A stretch of 64,000 bases of DNA from Oceanirhabdus seepicola (GCF_023684385.1 NZ_JAGSOJ010000001.1:891146-955145), one strand, 5' to 3'. Shown: positions 35,163 through 46,000, counted from the first letter of the stretch. Program-made: numbers and translations. The notes: a model not told the origin generated them from the letters alone.

Positions 35163-35410
35163 AATCTCCGCTCCTTATCTAAGAATTTATCAATAAAGTA
35201 ACATCGATTAAGCTCGAAAAGCACGTATATAGTCTGGCACCACTTTACTTCTTTTTACACGTAGCGTCTCCTATAAGTAAAAGTAATGTAAGTAATATTT
35301 TTCATTTTGTTCTCCTCCTAAAATCATTGATAATTTATATCTTTTTTTCCAAAATACTACTAAATTATATCATATAACCAATATTTATTCATCACTACCC
35401 TATCCCGCTC

Positions 35411-37347
35411 CTACTTTTTCCTTACACTCACTTCAAAATCCATAGCACTATCATTAGCAAAAATAATATATCCATCACATATTTCCGGCATAGATTCATC
35501 GTCATGACTGTTATATACGATTGATAAGTTCTCATCTAACATAAAAACAGCCACATCCTCTGGCTTGTTGAATTCTATATGTGAGCCAGCCTTTGTTTTA
35601 AATATTGCATTTTCTTCTTTTCTTGAACTTTTTATTATTCCTGATTTTATATGCGAAACCCTTTCTGTATCCACATATATATACCCGCCATTTCTCAGAT
35701 ATTCTGTTCCATCTTTACAGAATAGGTATGGTGCGTATATGTCATTGGAACCGTATGAAGGTATGTTAAGAAACATATCCGTGTCGTCATTCCCATAGGA
35801 AACCACCGGCATTATATTTCCTTCAATTGGTCTCTTAAAAAGAATTACCCCTTCATCTTCACCCTCTTCTATCACAAGGGATATTTCTTCTGCGGAATCT
35901 AAATCAAAAGCAGAAACATTACAAGCAAGATACTTTTTACCAACACGATTTTTCCAGCCTTCGCTTATAGGTACATAATTTATATTTCTCTGACCAAATG
36001 GTATTTTCATACCATCTTTTCCTCTTATTATATACACCTTGTCCTGATACTCTTCAAAAAGTACACTTAATTCATCCCTTCCAAATCTACCATTATTCCA
36101 TTGGAGGTCATGATACCATTTTGACCTCACCCATTCACCATTATATTTGTAAAACCAAACAGAAAGTTTTTCTTCTTTTATAACCACTTTGTAAATGTTA
36201 TCTGATGCATAAAATATTTTCCCATCTTCATTTAGCCATTTTTCAGGAATTGGTTCTACTGAATTATCTAGCTCAGCTGTGGGCATCTCTTTTACACTAA
36301 CATCATACCCTTTCTCTTCCAAAACTATAGCCATCATTTCACAAAGGAGTTCGCAAAAATTAACTTCACAATCCATCGTCCCAGATATAGCAGCTGAAAG
36401 TCCATATTCTTGACTAACAATGAGTTCACTTTCAAATTGTGATGTCCCTCCATCTTTTTCAAGTGTATGCTCTCCCAGATTTACCTTTTTACTTTTGAAT
36501 TCAACAGCATCCCACCCTAACCCATGTAAGGTTGACATATTATCATTCTTTAAAAAGGTTACGCCTTGTGATCTACATAATTCATCTATTGATTCCCTTT
36601 TAATAACCTCACTTGGATTGATAAATAGATATCCGAAACGAGCACAGTCTGAAAGGTCTGTTCTAATTGCACCTGCACCAATTGCTGATAGCCATTCTGG
36701 ATTAGCTCCATCACATGACATCATTTTTCTCCCTTCAATTGCAATATCAGCTACCCCCGTTGAATATGCACCAATTGGATTTGTTATGTACTCTCTCACA
36801 AATTCTATATATGACTGTCCACTCACATTTTCAATGATAGCAGCTGCAAGTTCAAAACCATCATTGCAATAAATAGAGAAACTTCCTGGTTCCGCTTTTA
36901 GCTTAGAACAAGAAAAATATTCATAGTATTCATCCATAAAGTTTTCACCAGTCCACCTATCTGATATTGCATTACGGTAATTACTACCCGGAAGTCCTGA
37001 AGAATGATTCAGTAGCATGCGCACCGTTATATTTTTATACCGTTCATCTCTCATTTTAAACCTAGGAAGATACTCTACTACAGGAATATCCAAATCAACT
37101 TTCCCCATCTCAACCAATTTCATAATAGCAACAGCAGTATATACTTTTGTAACTGACCCACATTATATAAATCTGATATATCAGAAAGTGTACCATCTTT
37201 ACCGCACTTTCCCACTGTACATGCAGCTATAAGTTCACCATCCATAACGAAAGCAGCACTAATTCCTGCCCCTTCTTTTCCTTTCTTCATAGCTAAATGT
37301 TGCTGCAATTTTGTTGCTAATTCTATATTTTTTCCACCAATATTCAT
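35411..37347 (-). pseudogene. Frameshifted serine hydrolase (beta-lactamase/PBP-like)
   Basis: Two frames make one family protein of about 645 residues. The first (37347-37120) gives VMDGELIAACTVGKCG and DLYNVG. The second (to 35411) gives MKLVEMGKVDLDIPVVEYLP, LLNHSSGLPGSNY and YCNDGFELAAAIIENVSG. Bridging them by one extra G in the GGG at 37157-37159 restores NVGSVTKVYTAVAIMKLVE. The frameshift therefore falls on the catalytic SxxK motif itself. The C-terminal 250 residues are beta-rich and of unknown role. Either the gene is inactive, or a base is missing from a homopolymer in the assembly. AGGGGAGGGG precedes the ATG at 37347. Confidence 0.87.
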
Positions 37348-37378
37348 CTTAAACCCCTCCCCTGAACAATTAATATTT

Positions 37379-37474
37379 CATTCACTTCTCTATACATTAA
37401 GTATAGAGAAGTCCACCACTCAACTCAATCCCCAGTTCTTTTCAGAAACAAAATAGTAAAGGACACGAAAGATT
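37379..37474. repeat. Duplicated intergenic segment, copy 2
   Basis: This is the partner of 34750-34850, with the same TTCTCTATACATTAAGTAT and the same 47-base run ending GGACACGAAAGATT. Here TATACTTAATGTATAG adds a small palindrome (CTTCTCTATACATTAAGTATAGAGAAG). Confidence 0.75.
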
Positions 37475-37609
37475 TTGCCGGATTCCCTTCAACTACCCAA
37501 AGAGTCGCTTTTGTACATCATAACTTATTGCACCTTAAATTCTCTTTAAATAATACCACTTGGTATATCCCCCTATCAACCTACAACATTTTTCTGAAAT
37601 AAAAATGCG
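37473..37609 (-). pseudogene. Internally deleted copy of the tandem-GNAT locus
   Basis: Bases 37473-37520 match 46809-46856, inside the 3' half of the intact GNAT gene (shared run ATTCCCTTCAACTACCCAA plus AGAG). Bases 37533-37609 match 47608-47683, just upstream of that gene. About 750 bases between the two blocks are missing. It is the scar of a duplicated acetyltransferase gene in the same orientation. Confidence 0.8.
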
Positions 37610-37638
37610 CCACTCAGCATTCTGCTTATGGCGCATTT
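37603..37638 (-). terminator. Terminator of the DUF4132 operon
   Basis: AAATGCGCCA pairs with TGGCGCATTT, and on the minus strand TTTTTATTTC follows. It lies about 90 bases after the DUF4132 stop. Confidence 0.75.
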
Positions 37639-37725
37639 CTTTAAAAGAATAATACCAAGACACAGCTTTTCTAAGCCCTCTGAAGGGTGAAATACTTGCT
37701 TGATTTTCCATATTATCCTTCCACT

Positions 37726-40700
37726 TTATACTTCTGTAACTTTAAATACATCATAAATAATTTCGCTATAATATCTTTTTGGTACATCTATTGGTTTGAT
37801 TCTTCTTTCTTTGTCTATTTCATCATAAACATAAGATCCTCTTTCTATAGTTCCAGCTTTATAGAATTCAACCTTTGCAGCAGCTACGTCTTCATATCCT
37901 AAACCATACACCCCTAGGTATTCATCTAAAGTTACTTCTGCGCCTATTTTTAAGTCTATATTCTCTTTATAGAACTCATCATAGCCTCCGCCATCTGTTA
38001 CAGAACCTTTATACCATCCTCTTTTGCTTATTCTATTTACAAATGTAGTATCATGGATTTTTTTATTTTTAAAGTCTTCTATGAATTCTAATGTTTCATC
38101 TTCACAAACAAATACCCTTCTATCTATTTGTGGGAAAAACTGTTCTATTTCATTATCCTCAAAGCTTTCTTTCCATGCCTCTTTTTCTTCTTTACTTAGT
38201 TCTAATGGATGAACGATAGATATCTTTTTATCTTTATCTAACTCTATGGTATCAACATTAACATCATAGATTTCATCATCATATATAAAGGTTTTTACTA
38301 ATGTATTTCCTTGGTATTGTCCCCAAAGAAGGTTTTTTCCTAGTCTGTACATGATAGGATTCTTCATAAAAAGCTCATTCCACTCATCCATATTCCACAT
38401 TCTGAAATCACTTAAAGCTGCTTCCATTCTATCTATCTGAGATTTCACTACATCTTTTAGCTCTTTCTTTAAAATCTTGAAATCATCTTTCGCTTTTTCT
38501 ACCATGACCTCATCATCATTTTTATTGGCTTTTGGTAAGCTTTTCATTGTTTTTCCATCTTCTTTTTCAATTTCAAACTGTAAGTTATCATTTATATAAA
38601 CTTTGAATACTCTGCTTCCATAATCATATTCTTTATAATGAGCACCTGTAAATCCTAAAGTTGGTACAATCTTATCTTGCAGTTGTCCTATAGAACACCC
38701 TAATTCTTTTGCAGCTATGGAAAAGGCTTCCTGTGCACTCGTCCTTACACTCTTATACTTGAATTTTCTCCCTATGGCATCAACTGATATTAAAGCTTCA
38801 CTGCTTCCATTAAGGGCTAATGCCTTAACCACATAAGATGCCATTTTCTGCTTAGAACTTGATGCTAATTCCAATATTAATTTGTTAAGTTTGTGAATCA
38901 TATTATAATCCCCATGAATTGACGCTAATAGGCACATCCATTTTTCTTTAGGTTTACATCCATCTTCAATCCAAAGATTAAGAATTTGAGTTACAAACTC
39001 CTTTAAATCCGCTTCATTCATATACTCTGCAATTAAAAGAGCATCTTTATTTATTTTTAATTCATCACTTTCCATATAACTTTTAACAAAATATTTAATT
39101 ACATGCTTGTCTATGTATTCTTCTTTATCTTTCCATCTTATTTTTGTTAATTGTTCTATAGGTATTTTAACTTTATTTGATTGATCCTGTTTTACAAGTT
39201 CATCTACATATAATAAAATATCAAAATGTCCATTTTCATCTACATAAAGTTTTTTAATATCTATTTCTAATCCTTCTACTAAAAGATCTTTAATTTTAGG
39301 CTCCGTCTCTTTTTCATACACTTCGTTTAATATTTCTTTAACTTCCTCTTCTTCTTTAAAGTTCAGAAGAACCTCAACCACAGCCATTCTTACAGTTTTT
39401 TTCTTAATCTTTGCATATTTTTTTATTACATCCATAACTTCTTGTAATTTTTCATAAGAAAGCTTTGAAAGTTCCTCTATGGTCGTTTCTCTCACCATCT
39501 TGGAAGTATCCTTTAAGTGCTCAAAGGTATTTTTTATAGTGTCTTTATCTAAATTACTATTTTTATATATACTTCTTATTGCAAAAGCTCTTGCCTCAAC
39601 AAAAGCATTTTTTAAATTTCCTAAAACATCAATTTCTTTCTTAATTAAATATACAAGTGCTTTTTCAAACCATTCAGTAACCTCTAAATATTCTCCTTGT
39701 TCTGCCATAAAACAAACTATATGTTCATGTTTTACATTAGCTTTTAATAAAATATCAATAAAGTCTTCTACAGTTCCTCTTTCGTTTTTTTCTATATATC
39801 CAATCATACTATTCAATATATGAGAACTTTGATCTATTTCAAATAGTAATTTTAATGTTCTTCCACTATAATCTTCTGGTAAATTCCAAATATAATCATC
39901 TATATCAAAATCCATTTTTATTTCTTCATTGTCTACATATTTCTCTACATCTTCAAAAGGGATTTCTCCCATTATATATTTTTTAAAATCTACTTTAATC
40001 TCTCTTCCTCTACTGCTGCATTTCAATTTGCTAATTAATTTACGAAAGAAAGTATTACATGCCCTTTCTGCAAAGTAATTGTCTTCTGTAACTTTATATA
40101 ATAAATAACATACAGCATCTCTTTCTTCTTTTTCCAAGTAATTTAACCAATTCTTCAATAAATCTATATTCTCTTTGTTTTCTTCTAATGTTTCCTTTAG
40201 TATTTCTTTTTGTAATACACCAGATTTTTGATGTTCATGGGAATAGTATAGCTTCCATAAACAAATATCTTCTTGGCTTATTTTATATTTTTTTTCTAAA
40301 TCACAAGTAAATTTTATATATTCATCCTTATCTTTAAAATTACTTTTCTTTCGATTATATATTTTTGAAATTTCCTCTATAGTAAAAACAGGTGATATAT
40401 TTATAAGTAACTCAATTACCTTTCTGCTTACTTTGCTCAATTCAACAATCATTGCTGATCCTTGAATTAATATAGTTAGCTTACTGCTTTTACATAGATT
40501 ATACTTTCGAACATTCTTTTTAATTTTATCGCTTTTTAAGTTTTCCTTAATATCTTCAATAATATCTTCTAGTCTTATGTCTTCTTTACATAAAAATTTT
40601 CTTACTAAGTCTATTGTCTCATCAGGAGTTTTATAAGCTTCAAAAACTTCTATCACTCTCTCTGGTAAATGCTCTTCAATCTCATCTATTTTTTCAGAAA

Positions 40701-40776
40701 ATAACTCGATTTTATGGTTATTTTCATACTCTTTTCTAATTTCACTGCAGCTTGAAAGTATTCCATACTCCATCAT
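37726..40776 (-). CDS. Large HEAT-repeat protein with C-terminal DUF4132 (MolR-like)
   Basis: The protein (about 1016 residues) is highly charged. Residues 1-780 are helical, with HEAT-like repeats (VRETTIEELSKLSYEKLQE, KTVRMAVVEVLLNFKEEEE, SVRTSAQEAFSIAAKELG). The last 200 residues match DUF4132: NPIMYRLGKNLLWGQYQGN, then ISIVHPLELSKEEKEAW, EQFFPQIDRRVF and TFVNRISKRGWYKGS. E. coli MolR/YehI-type proteins share this domain, and it often occurs beside MoxR/vWA genes in proposed conflict systems. GGAGG is 8 bases before the third ATG at 40776. It is the last of four tightly spaced genes. The activity is unknown. Confidence 0.75.
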   Translation of the reverse strand: MMEYGILSSCSEIRKEYENNHKIELFSEKIDEIEEHLPERVIEVFEAYKTPDETIDLVRKFLCKEDIRLEDIIEDIKENLKSDKIKKNVRKYNLCKSSKLTILIQGSAMIVELSKVSRKVIELLINISPVFTIEEISKIYNRKKSNFKDKDEYIKFTCDLEKKYKISQEDICLWKLYYSHEHQKSGVLQKEILKETLEENKENIDLLKNWLNYLEKEERDAVCYLLYKVTEDNYFAERACNTFFRKLISKLKCSSRGREIKVDFKKYIMGEIPFEDVEKYVDNEEIKMDFDIDDYIWNLPEDYSGRTLKLLFEIDQSSHILNSMIGYIEKNERGTVEDFIDILLKANVKHEHIVCFMAEQGEYLEVTEWFEKALVYLIKKEIDVLGNLKNAFVEARAFAIRSIYKNSNLDKDTIKNTFEHLKDTSKMVRETTIEELSKLSYEKLQEVMDVIKKYAKIKKKTVRMAVVEVLLNFKEEEEVKEILNEVYEKETEPKIKDLLVEGLEIDIKKLYVDENGHFDILLYVDELVKQDQSNKVKIPIEQLTKIRWKDKEEYIDKHVIKYFVKSYMESDELKINKDALLIAEYMNEADLKEFVTQILNLWIEDGCKPKEKWMCLLASIHGDYNMIHKLNKLILELASSSKQKMASYVVKALALNGSSEALISVDAIGRKFKYKSVRTSAQEAFSIAAKELGCSIGQLQDKIVPTLGFTGAHYKEYDYGSRVFKVYINDNLQFEIEKEDGKTMKSLPKANKNDDEVMVEKAKDDFKILKKELKDVVKSQIDRMEAALSDFRMWNMDEWNELFMKNPIMYRLGKNLLWGQYQGNTLVKTFIYDDEIYDVNVDTIELDKDKKISIVHPLELSKEEKEAWKESFEDNEIEQFFPQIDRRVFVCEDETLEFIEDFKNKKIHDTTFVNRISKRGWYKGSVTDGGGYDEFYKENIDLKIGAEVTLDEYLGVYGLGYEDVAAAKVEFYKAGTIERGSYVYDEIDKERRIKPIDVPKRYYSEIIYDVFKVTEV

Positions 40777-40801
40777 TTGCATTTCCTCCTGTTGTTATTT
40801 T

Positions 40802-43234
40802 TTAATAAGTAAATCTATGATACTTTATATCACTAAAATCTCCCTTTTCAAGATCTGCTTTTCTGATGAAAAAATATATATTACCATCCTCTTGGATATC
40901 TCCAAGTCCTTCTAGTTCCTCATTATAAAGTGAAAGGAGACATACCCATTCATTTTCAAAGCTTACCTCTCCATACTCATTTAGTATTATTTCTCCTCTT
41001 TCCAAACGCTCAGTGTCATCTGGGCATAAAAGATCCGGATCTATTTTTCTAGGATCTCCCCAATCAGGGAAAAAAGGATATCCTCCGATTTTATTACTTA
41101 TCCTCTCTTGTTCATATTGAGAAGTCATTTCAAACTTTTCATGGTGGTCTGTAAACATTTCACTTAAAATATCTTCAATTTCCTCATCTAACAAATAATC
41201 CTCTACTGAAGGGGTATCATCAATTTTTTTGTAAGTTACTTTTAATTCGGAATATATAACAGGCCAGCAATCATCATCTGATATTTCTGGCAAACCCTCT
41301 TGAAGCTTACTTTCATCTCTTATTATTTCACTGAAATATCGAGTAGTATATCCACATGTTTCTTCTTTAATATAAAACTGTAATAATCCCTTTTCTGGAT
41401 ACCCTTGCATCTTAGGAATTTCTTCAAAGTTAATTTGTGCCAGTAGGTACATGCCTTCCTCAGGATGTTCTTCCCCTAATGGTAAATAGGGTTTTCCTCC
41501 AAGTTTCGTAGACCATCTTGACACAGCTTCCTTGGATAATTGAAGCTGTAATGCTTCCTTTGAATACTTTTTTAATCTTCTTTTAAATATTTCTACTGGT
41601 GTATTCTTATTCATTTCCTTAAGTTTCTCTTCAGCTTCATCTATCTTTTCTTTAAATGGAAGAATCTCTTCATGATCTGCCCATTTAATTGTATCTAGTG
41701 CTGATTTAACTACGTCTACTGATGAATCCTCCAGCATTTTTACTAAAGAATTAAGCTGACTTGATAAAAGTCCTGTTTGATAAATTGCAAAAATCTTTTC
41801 CCTATCATCTGCTGAAAGTAAATTTCCAAGTACATCTTTACCTTCTTTAGCATAGCGATATAATCTTTGGGCAAATTCATCATCTGGCTGTTTAGATGGT
41901 TTGTCCAATTCTTCTCTTGTATAAGAGCATAAAAATTCATAGATAACTGATTCAGATACACCAACTGTTTCCAACCTCTCAGTAAACTCATAAATATCTC
42001 TATCAGGTTTTCTACGTTCAAATACACCTGGTTTTATATCATATTTGAATTCAGTATAAAAATCTTTCAGCATATTTATATCACAAAGTGCAGTAAACAC
42101 TTTTAACCCTCTTAAAGCATATTCTTTAGAGCCAACACCACATATGTAACCAATTTCACAGTTTTCCAATGAAGACTTGAATTTATTATTAATATCTTCT
42201 TCTATTTCTTTAAAATCCAATTCACCTTTCATATATGAAACCATTTTATCTATATTCTGTTGATCTTTAGAGTCAATCATATTCACTCTTATAAAACGAA
42301 TATATTCATCCATAAACATCTCATCCATGACCTTTACAGACTCTTCTCTATTATACTTTTCAACTAAATTTCTATGTATAGCCATCTGTTTTCTTATATC
42401 AACATATTCTAGTGCTTCATAGTTCTCAGCATCATCTTCCATATTCCCTTCACCAACCCTTTTGAGAATATCTTCATATATAGCTTTCCTTTTCTCATTG
42501 CATCTGCAATGGCTTTGTCCATAAAGCAGCTCCCAACCTGTTATATAAGTCTTTGGTACTTTTATACCATTTAGATCATCTATAAATTTATCAAATCTTC
42601 CCTTAAGAAATTTACAACTATCTTTCACTCTGTACAATTTAGATGCTATGCTTAATATTTTCAAAGGTGCCAGTTTGGTAAAAAACTCCATGAATCTCAT
42701 GCCCATTTCAGCAATTGCAACATTCTCACACTTAGCACATAAAAATCCCGTTTGAACTATATTGTGAACTTTATCTGAATCCTCAAAATATAAATAAGCC
42801 TTTTGTTTTCTGCTTATACGTCCACCATATGCCAGCTTAAATTTACTTTCCAGTTGTTCAAATGGATTTTCATCAGAAACACCACTCATATAGTCTTTAA
42901 AAATTTTTATATCTTCATTTTCTAAACCAGAATCGTATTTTAAATCTGTTGCAACCTCATTTACAAATGTATCCCCCAAGTACTCACAAAAATAATCAAA
43001 GCCCTCTTTACATTCTTTTTCAAGTTCTTTATCCTCAGACAATATATAAGCTACACACAAACTGAATCCGCTTTTTTTCTTTTTGTAATCTTTAAATTTC
43101 TCAGCACAACCTGCCCTGTCTTGCATAAATATTTTCAGTATATTTTTAAGGGGTTCACTATAACTTTCATTCCCATGATCACTATTTTTCAATACAGCCT
43201 TTATAAATCGTTCAGGAATATTAACATTACCCAT
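40802..43234 (-). CDS. Large protein with C-terminal DUF1963 (YwqG-like)
   Basis: The 810-residue product has a helical N-terminal 560 residues that I do not recognise, including a cysteine pair in GFLCAKCENVAIAE and QSHCRCNEKR. A C-terminal DUF1963/YwqG domain follows with its repeated signature: KLGGKPYLPLGEEHP near 577, LLAQINFEEIPKMQGYPEKG and KIGGYPFFPDWGDPR near 715. B. subtilis YwqG sits by a toxin gene and is taken to be an immunity-like protein; no toxin is visible here. Long fusions of DUF1963 to a helical domain are unusual. It is 25 bases upstream of the DUF4132 gene and on the same strand. Confidence 0.7.
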   Translation of the reverse strand: MGNVNIPERFIKAVLKNSDHGNESYSEPLKNILKIFMQDRAGCAEKFKDYKKKKSGFSLCVAYILSEDKELEKECKEGFDYFCEYLGDTFVNEVATDLKYDSGLENEDIKIFKDYMSGVSDENPFEQLESKFKLAYGGRISRKQKAYLYFEDSDKVHNIVQTGFLCAKCENVAIAEMGMRFMEFFTKLAPLKILSIASKLYRVKDSCKFLKGRFDKFIDDLNGIKVPKTYITGWELLYGQSHCRCNEKRKAIYEDILKRVGEGNMEDDAENYEALEYVDIRKQMAIHRNLVEKYNREESVKVMDEMFMDEYIRFIRVNMIDSKDQQNIDKMVSYMKGELDFKEIEEDINNKFKSSLENCEIGYICGVGSKEYALRGLKVFTALCDINMLKDFYTEFKYDIKPGVFERRKPDRDIYEFTERLETVGVSESVIYEFLCSYTREELDKPSKQPDDEFAQRLYRYAKEGKDVLGNLLSADDREKIFAIYQTGLLSSQLNSLVKMLEDSSVDVVKSALDTIKWADHEEILPFKEKIDEAEEKLKEMNKNTPVEIFKRRLKKYSKEALQLQLSKEAVSRWSTKLGGKPYLPLGEEHPEEGMYLLAQINFEEIPKMQGYPEKGLLQFYIKEETCGYTTRYFSEIIRDESKLQEGLPEISDDDCWPVIYSELKVTYKKIDDTPSVEDYLLDEEIEDILSEMFTDHHEKFEMTSQYEQERISNKIGGYPFFPDWGDPRKIDPDLLCPDDTERLERGEIILNEYGEVSFENEWVCLLSLYNEELEGLGDIQEDGNIYFFIRKADLEKGDFSDIKYHRFTY

Positions 43235-43294
43235 ACTATAACCTCTCTCCTTGTCCTCTTCTTTATGTTAATTCATTCTTATATCTGTTGTTTT

Positions 43295-44191
43295 TTAATT
43301 TCTCTTCTCTTCAATTTCCTTACAAACAGCTTCATACTCATTCTTCCAGTATTCTGGTAACTCTTCATCACAATCAATACCTACAATATCTGTATATAAT
43401 TCTTTTATACGATGTTCACCATATTCTGTCATAAGAGATTCTTCCTTTACATATTTCTCTATTGATAATTCTTTAAAGTAACTATAATCATCAGGATTCT
43501 TTTCAAAATGCTCTTTTAAATAATCCCATTCAGGAAACATGTTCCCTCTAGCATACGAATTATCTGAAATTACATAAGCCTTTATAAACTCTTTTCTCAT
43601 TCCGTAAACTTCAAAAAGCTTTTTAAAATAGTCTTCAATAACTAATGGTGCATGTTCATCATCCCAATACGGTATAATATACTCAGCAATAAGATATAGA
43701 TAGGCTGGATCTTTTTTTGCTAAAAAATAAAGTGCATCAATTCCAGCAAGATACTCATCATCCACCCATAGTGACCAAGTATCATTTTCTTTCTTTGAAT
43801 AATTTGCAATCATTTCACAAGCCTTTACTACTTTCTCATTTAAATTTGGATAGCTGCATGCACTGCTGAATAATAAGGCTTCACTAAAATATATTGGATG
43901 ACCATAATGACATTTCATCTTTTCCAACTCTTCTTGTGCATTTTCTTTACATTCTATCAAACGAACAAACATATAATATTCTATAACTTCTTCTTTAGTT
44001 GGACAGTCCCCAAGTAATAATGTTCTTATTTCATTACCTTCTTCTTTTACAAATTCAATATCTCCTATTTTTTTATCTTCCCCTACTTTTCCAGACTCAA
44101 AGAGTTCTATATACTCATCCAATGCATTTTTTATTGATTCTTCTGAATGTAAATCTACGATAATTTTTATTTCTTTTTCAAATTGGTCCAT
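43295..44191 (-). CDS. Unknown acidic helical protein, second gene of the DUF4132 operon
   Basis: The 298-residue protein is not recognised. It is rich in Glu, Asp, Tyr and Trp, probably all helical and cytosolic, with no signal or membrane segment. A segment SLWVDDEYLAGIDALYFLAK and LVIEDYFKKLFEVYG recalls helical repeats in the larger proteins of the operon; the first-gene product has a similar IEEYFKDFFKN. AGGAG lies 9 bases before the ATG, and the gap to the next gene is 60 bases. Because of its neighbours it may be a partner subunit. Confidence 0.65.
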   Translation of the reverse strand: MDQFEKEIKIIVDLHSEESIKNALDEYIELFESGKVGEDKKIGDIEFVKEEGNEIRTLLLGDCPTKEEVIEYYMFVRLIECKENAQEELEKMKCHYGHPIYFSEALLFSSACSYPNLNEKVVKACEMIANYSKKENDTWSLWVDDEYLAGIDALYFLAKKDPAYLYLIAEYIIPYWDDEHAPLVIEDYFKKLFEVYGMRKEFIKAYVISDNSYARGNMFPEWDYLKEHFEKNPDDYSYFKELSIEKYVKEESLMTEYGEHRIKELYTDIVGIDCDEELPEYWKNEYEAVCKEIEEKRN

Positions 44192-44247
44192 TTTTCATTC
44201 TCCTCTTTTGATTTAGTTTTTCTTATAATTTTAAAAATCTATATATA

Positions 44248-45786
44248 TCATTCTTTTAATTCCCTTAGTAGATCTCCATCATCTTCTGAATTGATAGAAA
44301 TCAATTCTGGTAAATCATCTATGTCTAAATATCTACCATAAACTCTTGGGAACTCCATCTCTCCATTAATAGTTTTTAATACAATTTGGTGAATTTCTTG
44401 TATATCTATACATTTATCTAATTTAACAAATACTGGATATAGTTTTGATAAGTTATTCAAAGCTTCAGCAGTCCACTCATCAATATCTTCAACTTCATCC
44501 TCTTCTAATTCTGCATAGATTTCAAGCAATTTTTCAGGATTTTCAGATACTTTTTCAAAATCTTCATCTAAAAAATAATGGTCTATATATTCGAAAAATG
44601 TATTTTTGAAAAAATCCTTAAAATATTCTTCTATCTTTTTAACATCTGACCCTTTACGTTTGTCCATATATACTGCTGCAAATGCTCTATGGAGCTCCTC
44701 TAGCCATTCCTCATCTTCTATGAAACGTTCGTACGGAAATTTATGTATATTCTTTTCCATTGTCTCCATCATATAAGCCCCACTATCTGATAATAGATTA
44801 ATCATTGTATGGGCAACTTCTTTACAATCTTTATCGCAGTCCTCAATCATATAATGGTGATCAGCAGGTTCATCTTCTGTAAGTGATCTCCATTCACCTG
44901 CTGCAACCTGATAAGCTGGGAAAAGATAATGAGCTTTAGGATCATGTATTAACAACCAAAGGAAAGCAAAACTATGAAGAACCCCTTCACTTGTAATCCC
45001 AAAATCCAACCCTATACCATTTTGTAAGTATGCTGTAATCAATTTAACATATGTATATAAACGCTGTCTTCCTTCTTCACACTCAATTAATGCCTCATAA
45101 TACTCAGAATAACCAAACTCCTCATAACTATATTCTTTAAAAAATCCTTTTTCATCCAAGCATCCAAATCTTACGAAAAAATCACCCTCATATAATTTCC
45201 CATTATTATAATAACCATTGTTCTTACGAACTTCATCAATCATATGACTGCTTTGTAAAAGTTTAATTTCCTCATCTATAGCAGATAAAATACTTGCCTG
45301 ATCATTAGGGTCCACAACTATTTCTCCTGGTAAAATCTTTTCAGTTCTCTCTTTTTTAAATGGTTTTTCCTCTTTCTTCTTCAAAGGATATCTATCCACT
45401 ATATTTGCATATCTATCATCAGAAAATCTAACCATATTTATAATTTTTCTATCCTCAAGAAAAATGGGTAATTGATTATCACAAGTCCAACCATTCAATC
45501 TAATAAAGACATCTAGAGTCCTCAATATAATCTCTTTTCCATTCTCTAAGTTCTCAGAAAGTATTTCATTTGTGTATTCTCTAAAACATTGATCAAACCC
45601 ATTATATTCATCATAATAATAATTGAAAAATTCAAGTTCTTTTTCCTTAGAAATCTCTTTTATATCGACTTCGTTTACTTTCTTAAGTATAATAGGCATT
45701 TTACCATTTTCAATATAATCCCATACTCTTATTCCTTTATCTATTCCTTTTTCAATGAAATCTTTAAAAATAAAATAATGCTTCAT
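44248..45786 (-). CDS. Unknown acidic helical protein, first gene of the DUF4132 operon
   Basis: The 512-residue protein is not recognised. It is strongly acidic, has no signal peptide, and looks helical throughout. Distinct segments are LIHDPKAHYLFPAYQVAAG, EDEPADHHYMIEDCDKDC (a His/Asp/Cys-rich patch that could bind metal) and ALNNLSKLYPVFVKLDK. It leads the four-gene operon, and its upstream 380 bases are AT-rich and non-coding. GGAG is 11 bases before the ATG at 45786. The gap to the second gene is 56 bases. Confidence 0.65.
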   Translation of the reverse strand: MKHYFIFKDFIEKGIDKGIRVWDYIENGKMPIILKKVNEVDIKEISKEKELEFFNYYYDEYNGFDQCFREYTNEILSENLENGKEIILRTLDVFIRLNGWTCDNQLPIFLEDRKIINMVRFSDDRYANIVDRYPLKKKEEKPFKKERTEKILPGEIVVDPNDQASILSAIDEEIKLLQSSHMIDEVRKNNGYYNNGKLYEGDFFVRFGCLDEKGFFKEYSYEEFGYSEYYEALIECEEGRQRLYTYVKLITAYLQNGIGLDFGITSEGVLHSFAFLWLLIHDPKAHYLFPAYQVAAGEWRSLTEDEPADHHYMIEDCDKDCKEVAHTMINLLSDSGAYMMETMEKNIHKFPYERFIEDEEWLEELHRAFAAVYMDKRKGSDVKKIEEYFKDFFKNTFFEYIDHYFLDEDFEKVSENPEKLLEIYAELEEDEVEDIDEWTAEALNNLSKLYPVFVKLDKCIDIQEIHQIVLKTINGEMEFPRVYGRYLDIDDLPELISINSEDDGDLLRELKE

Positions 45787-46000
45787 TGCAATATTGTCTC
45801 CTTTTTCGTTTGTTTTCTTTGAATTTTATCAAACTAAAGAGATTCCTTAGTGAAATTTAATTTTACCAAACATTCGTTCGAACATCAATGTTTTTGTGGA
45901 ATATTTTTCTTAAATATCTACTTTTTTTATTTTTGATAACTTTCTTACAATGTATCTGATGATTGAATAAAATCTTTTTAATATTATCGCCTTCTATTCG

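Noticed and set aside
45874..45900. Possible LexA box (CGAACATCAATGTTT)
   Set aside because: The half-sites are six bases apart instead of four, so it does not fit the Gram-positive SOS box.
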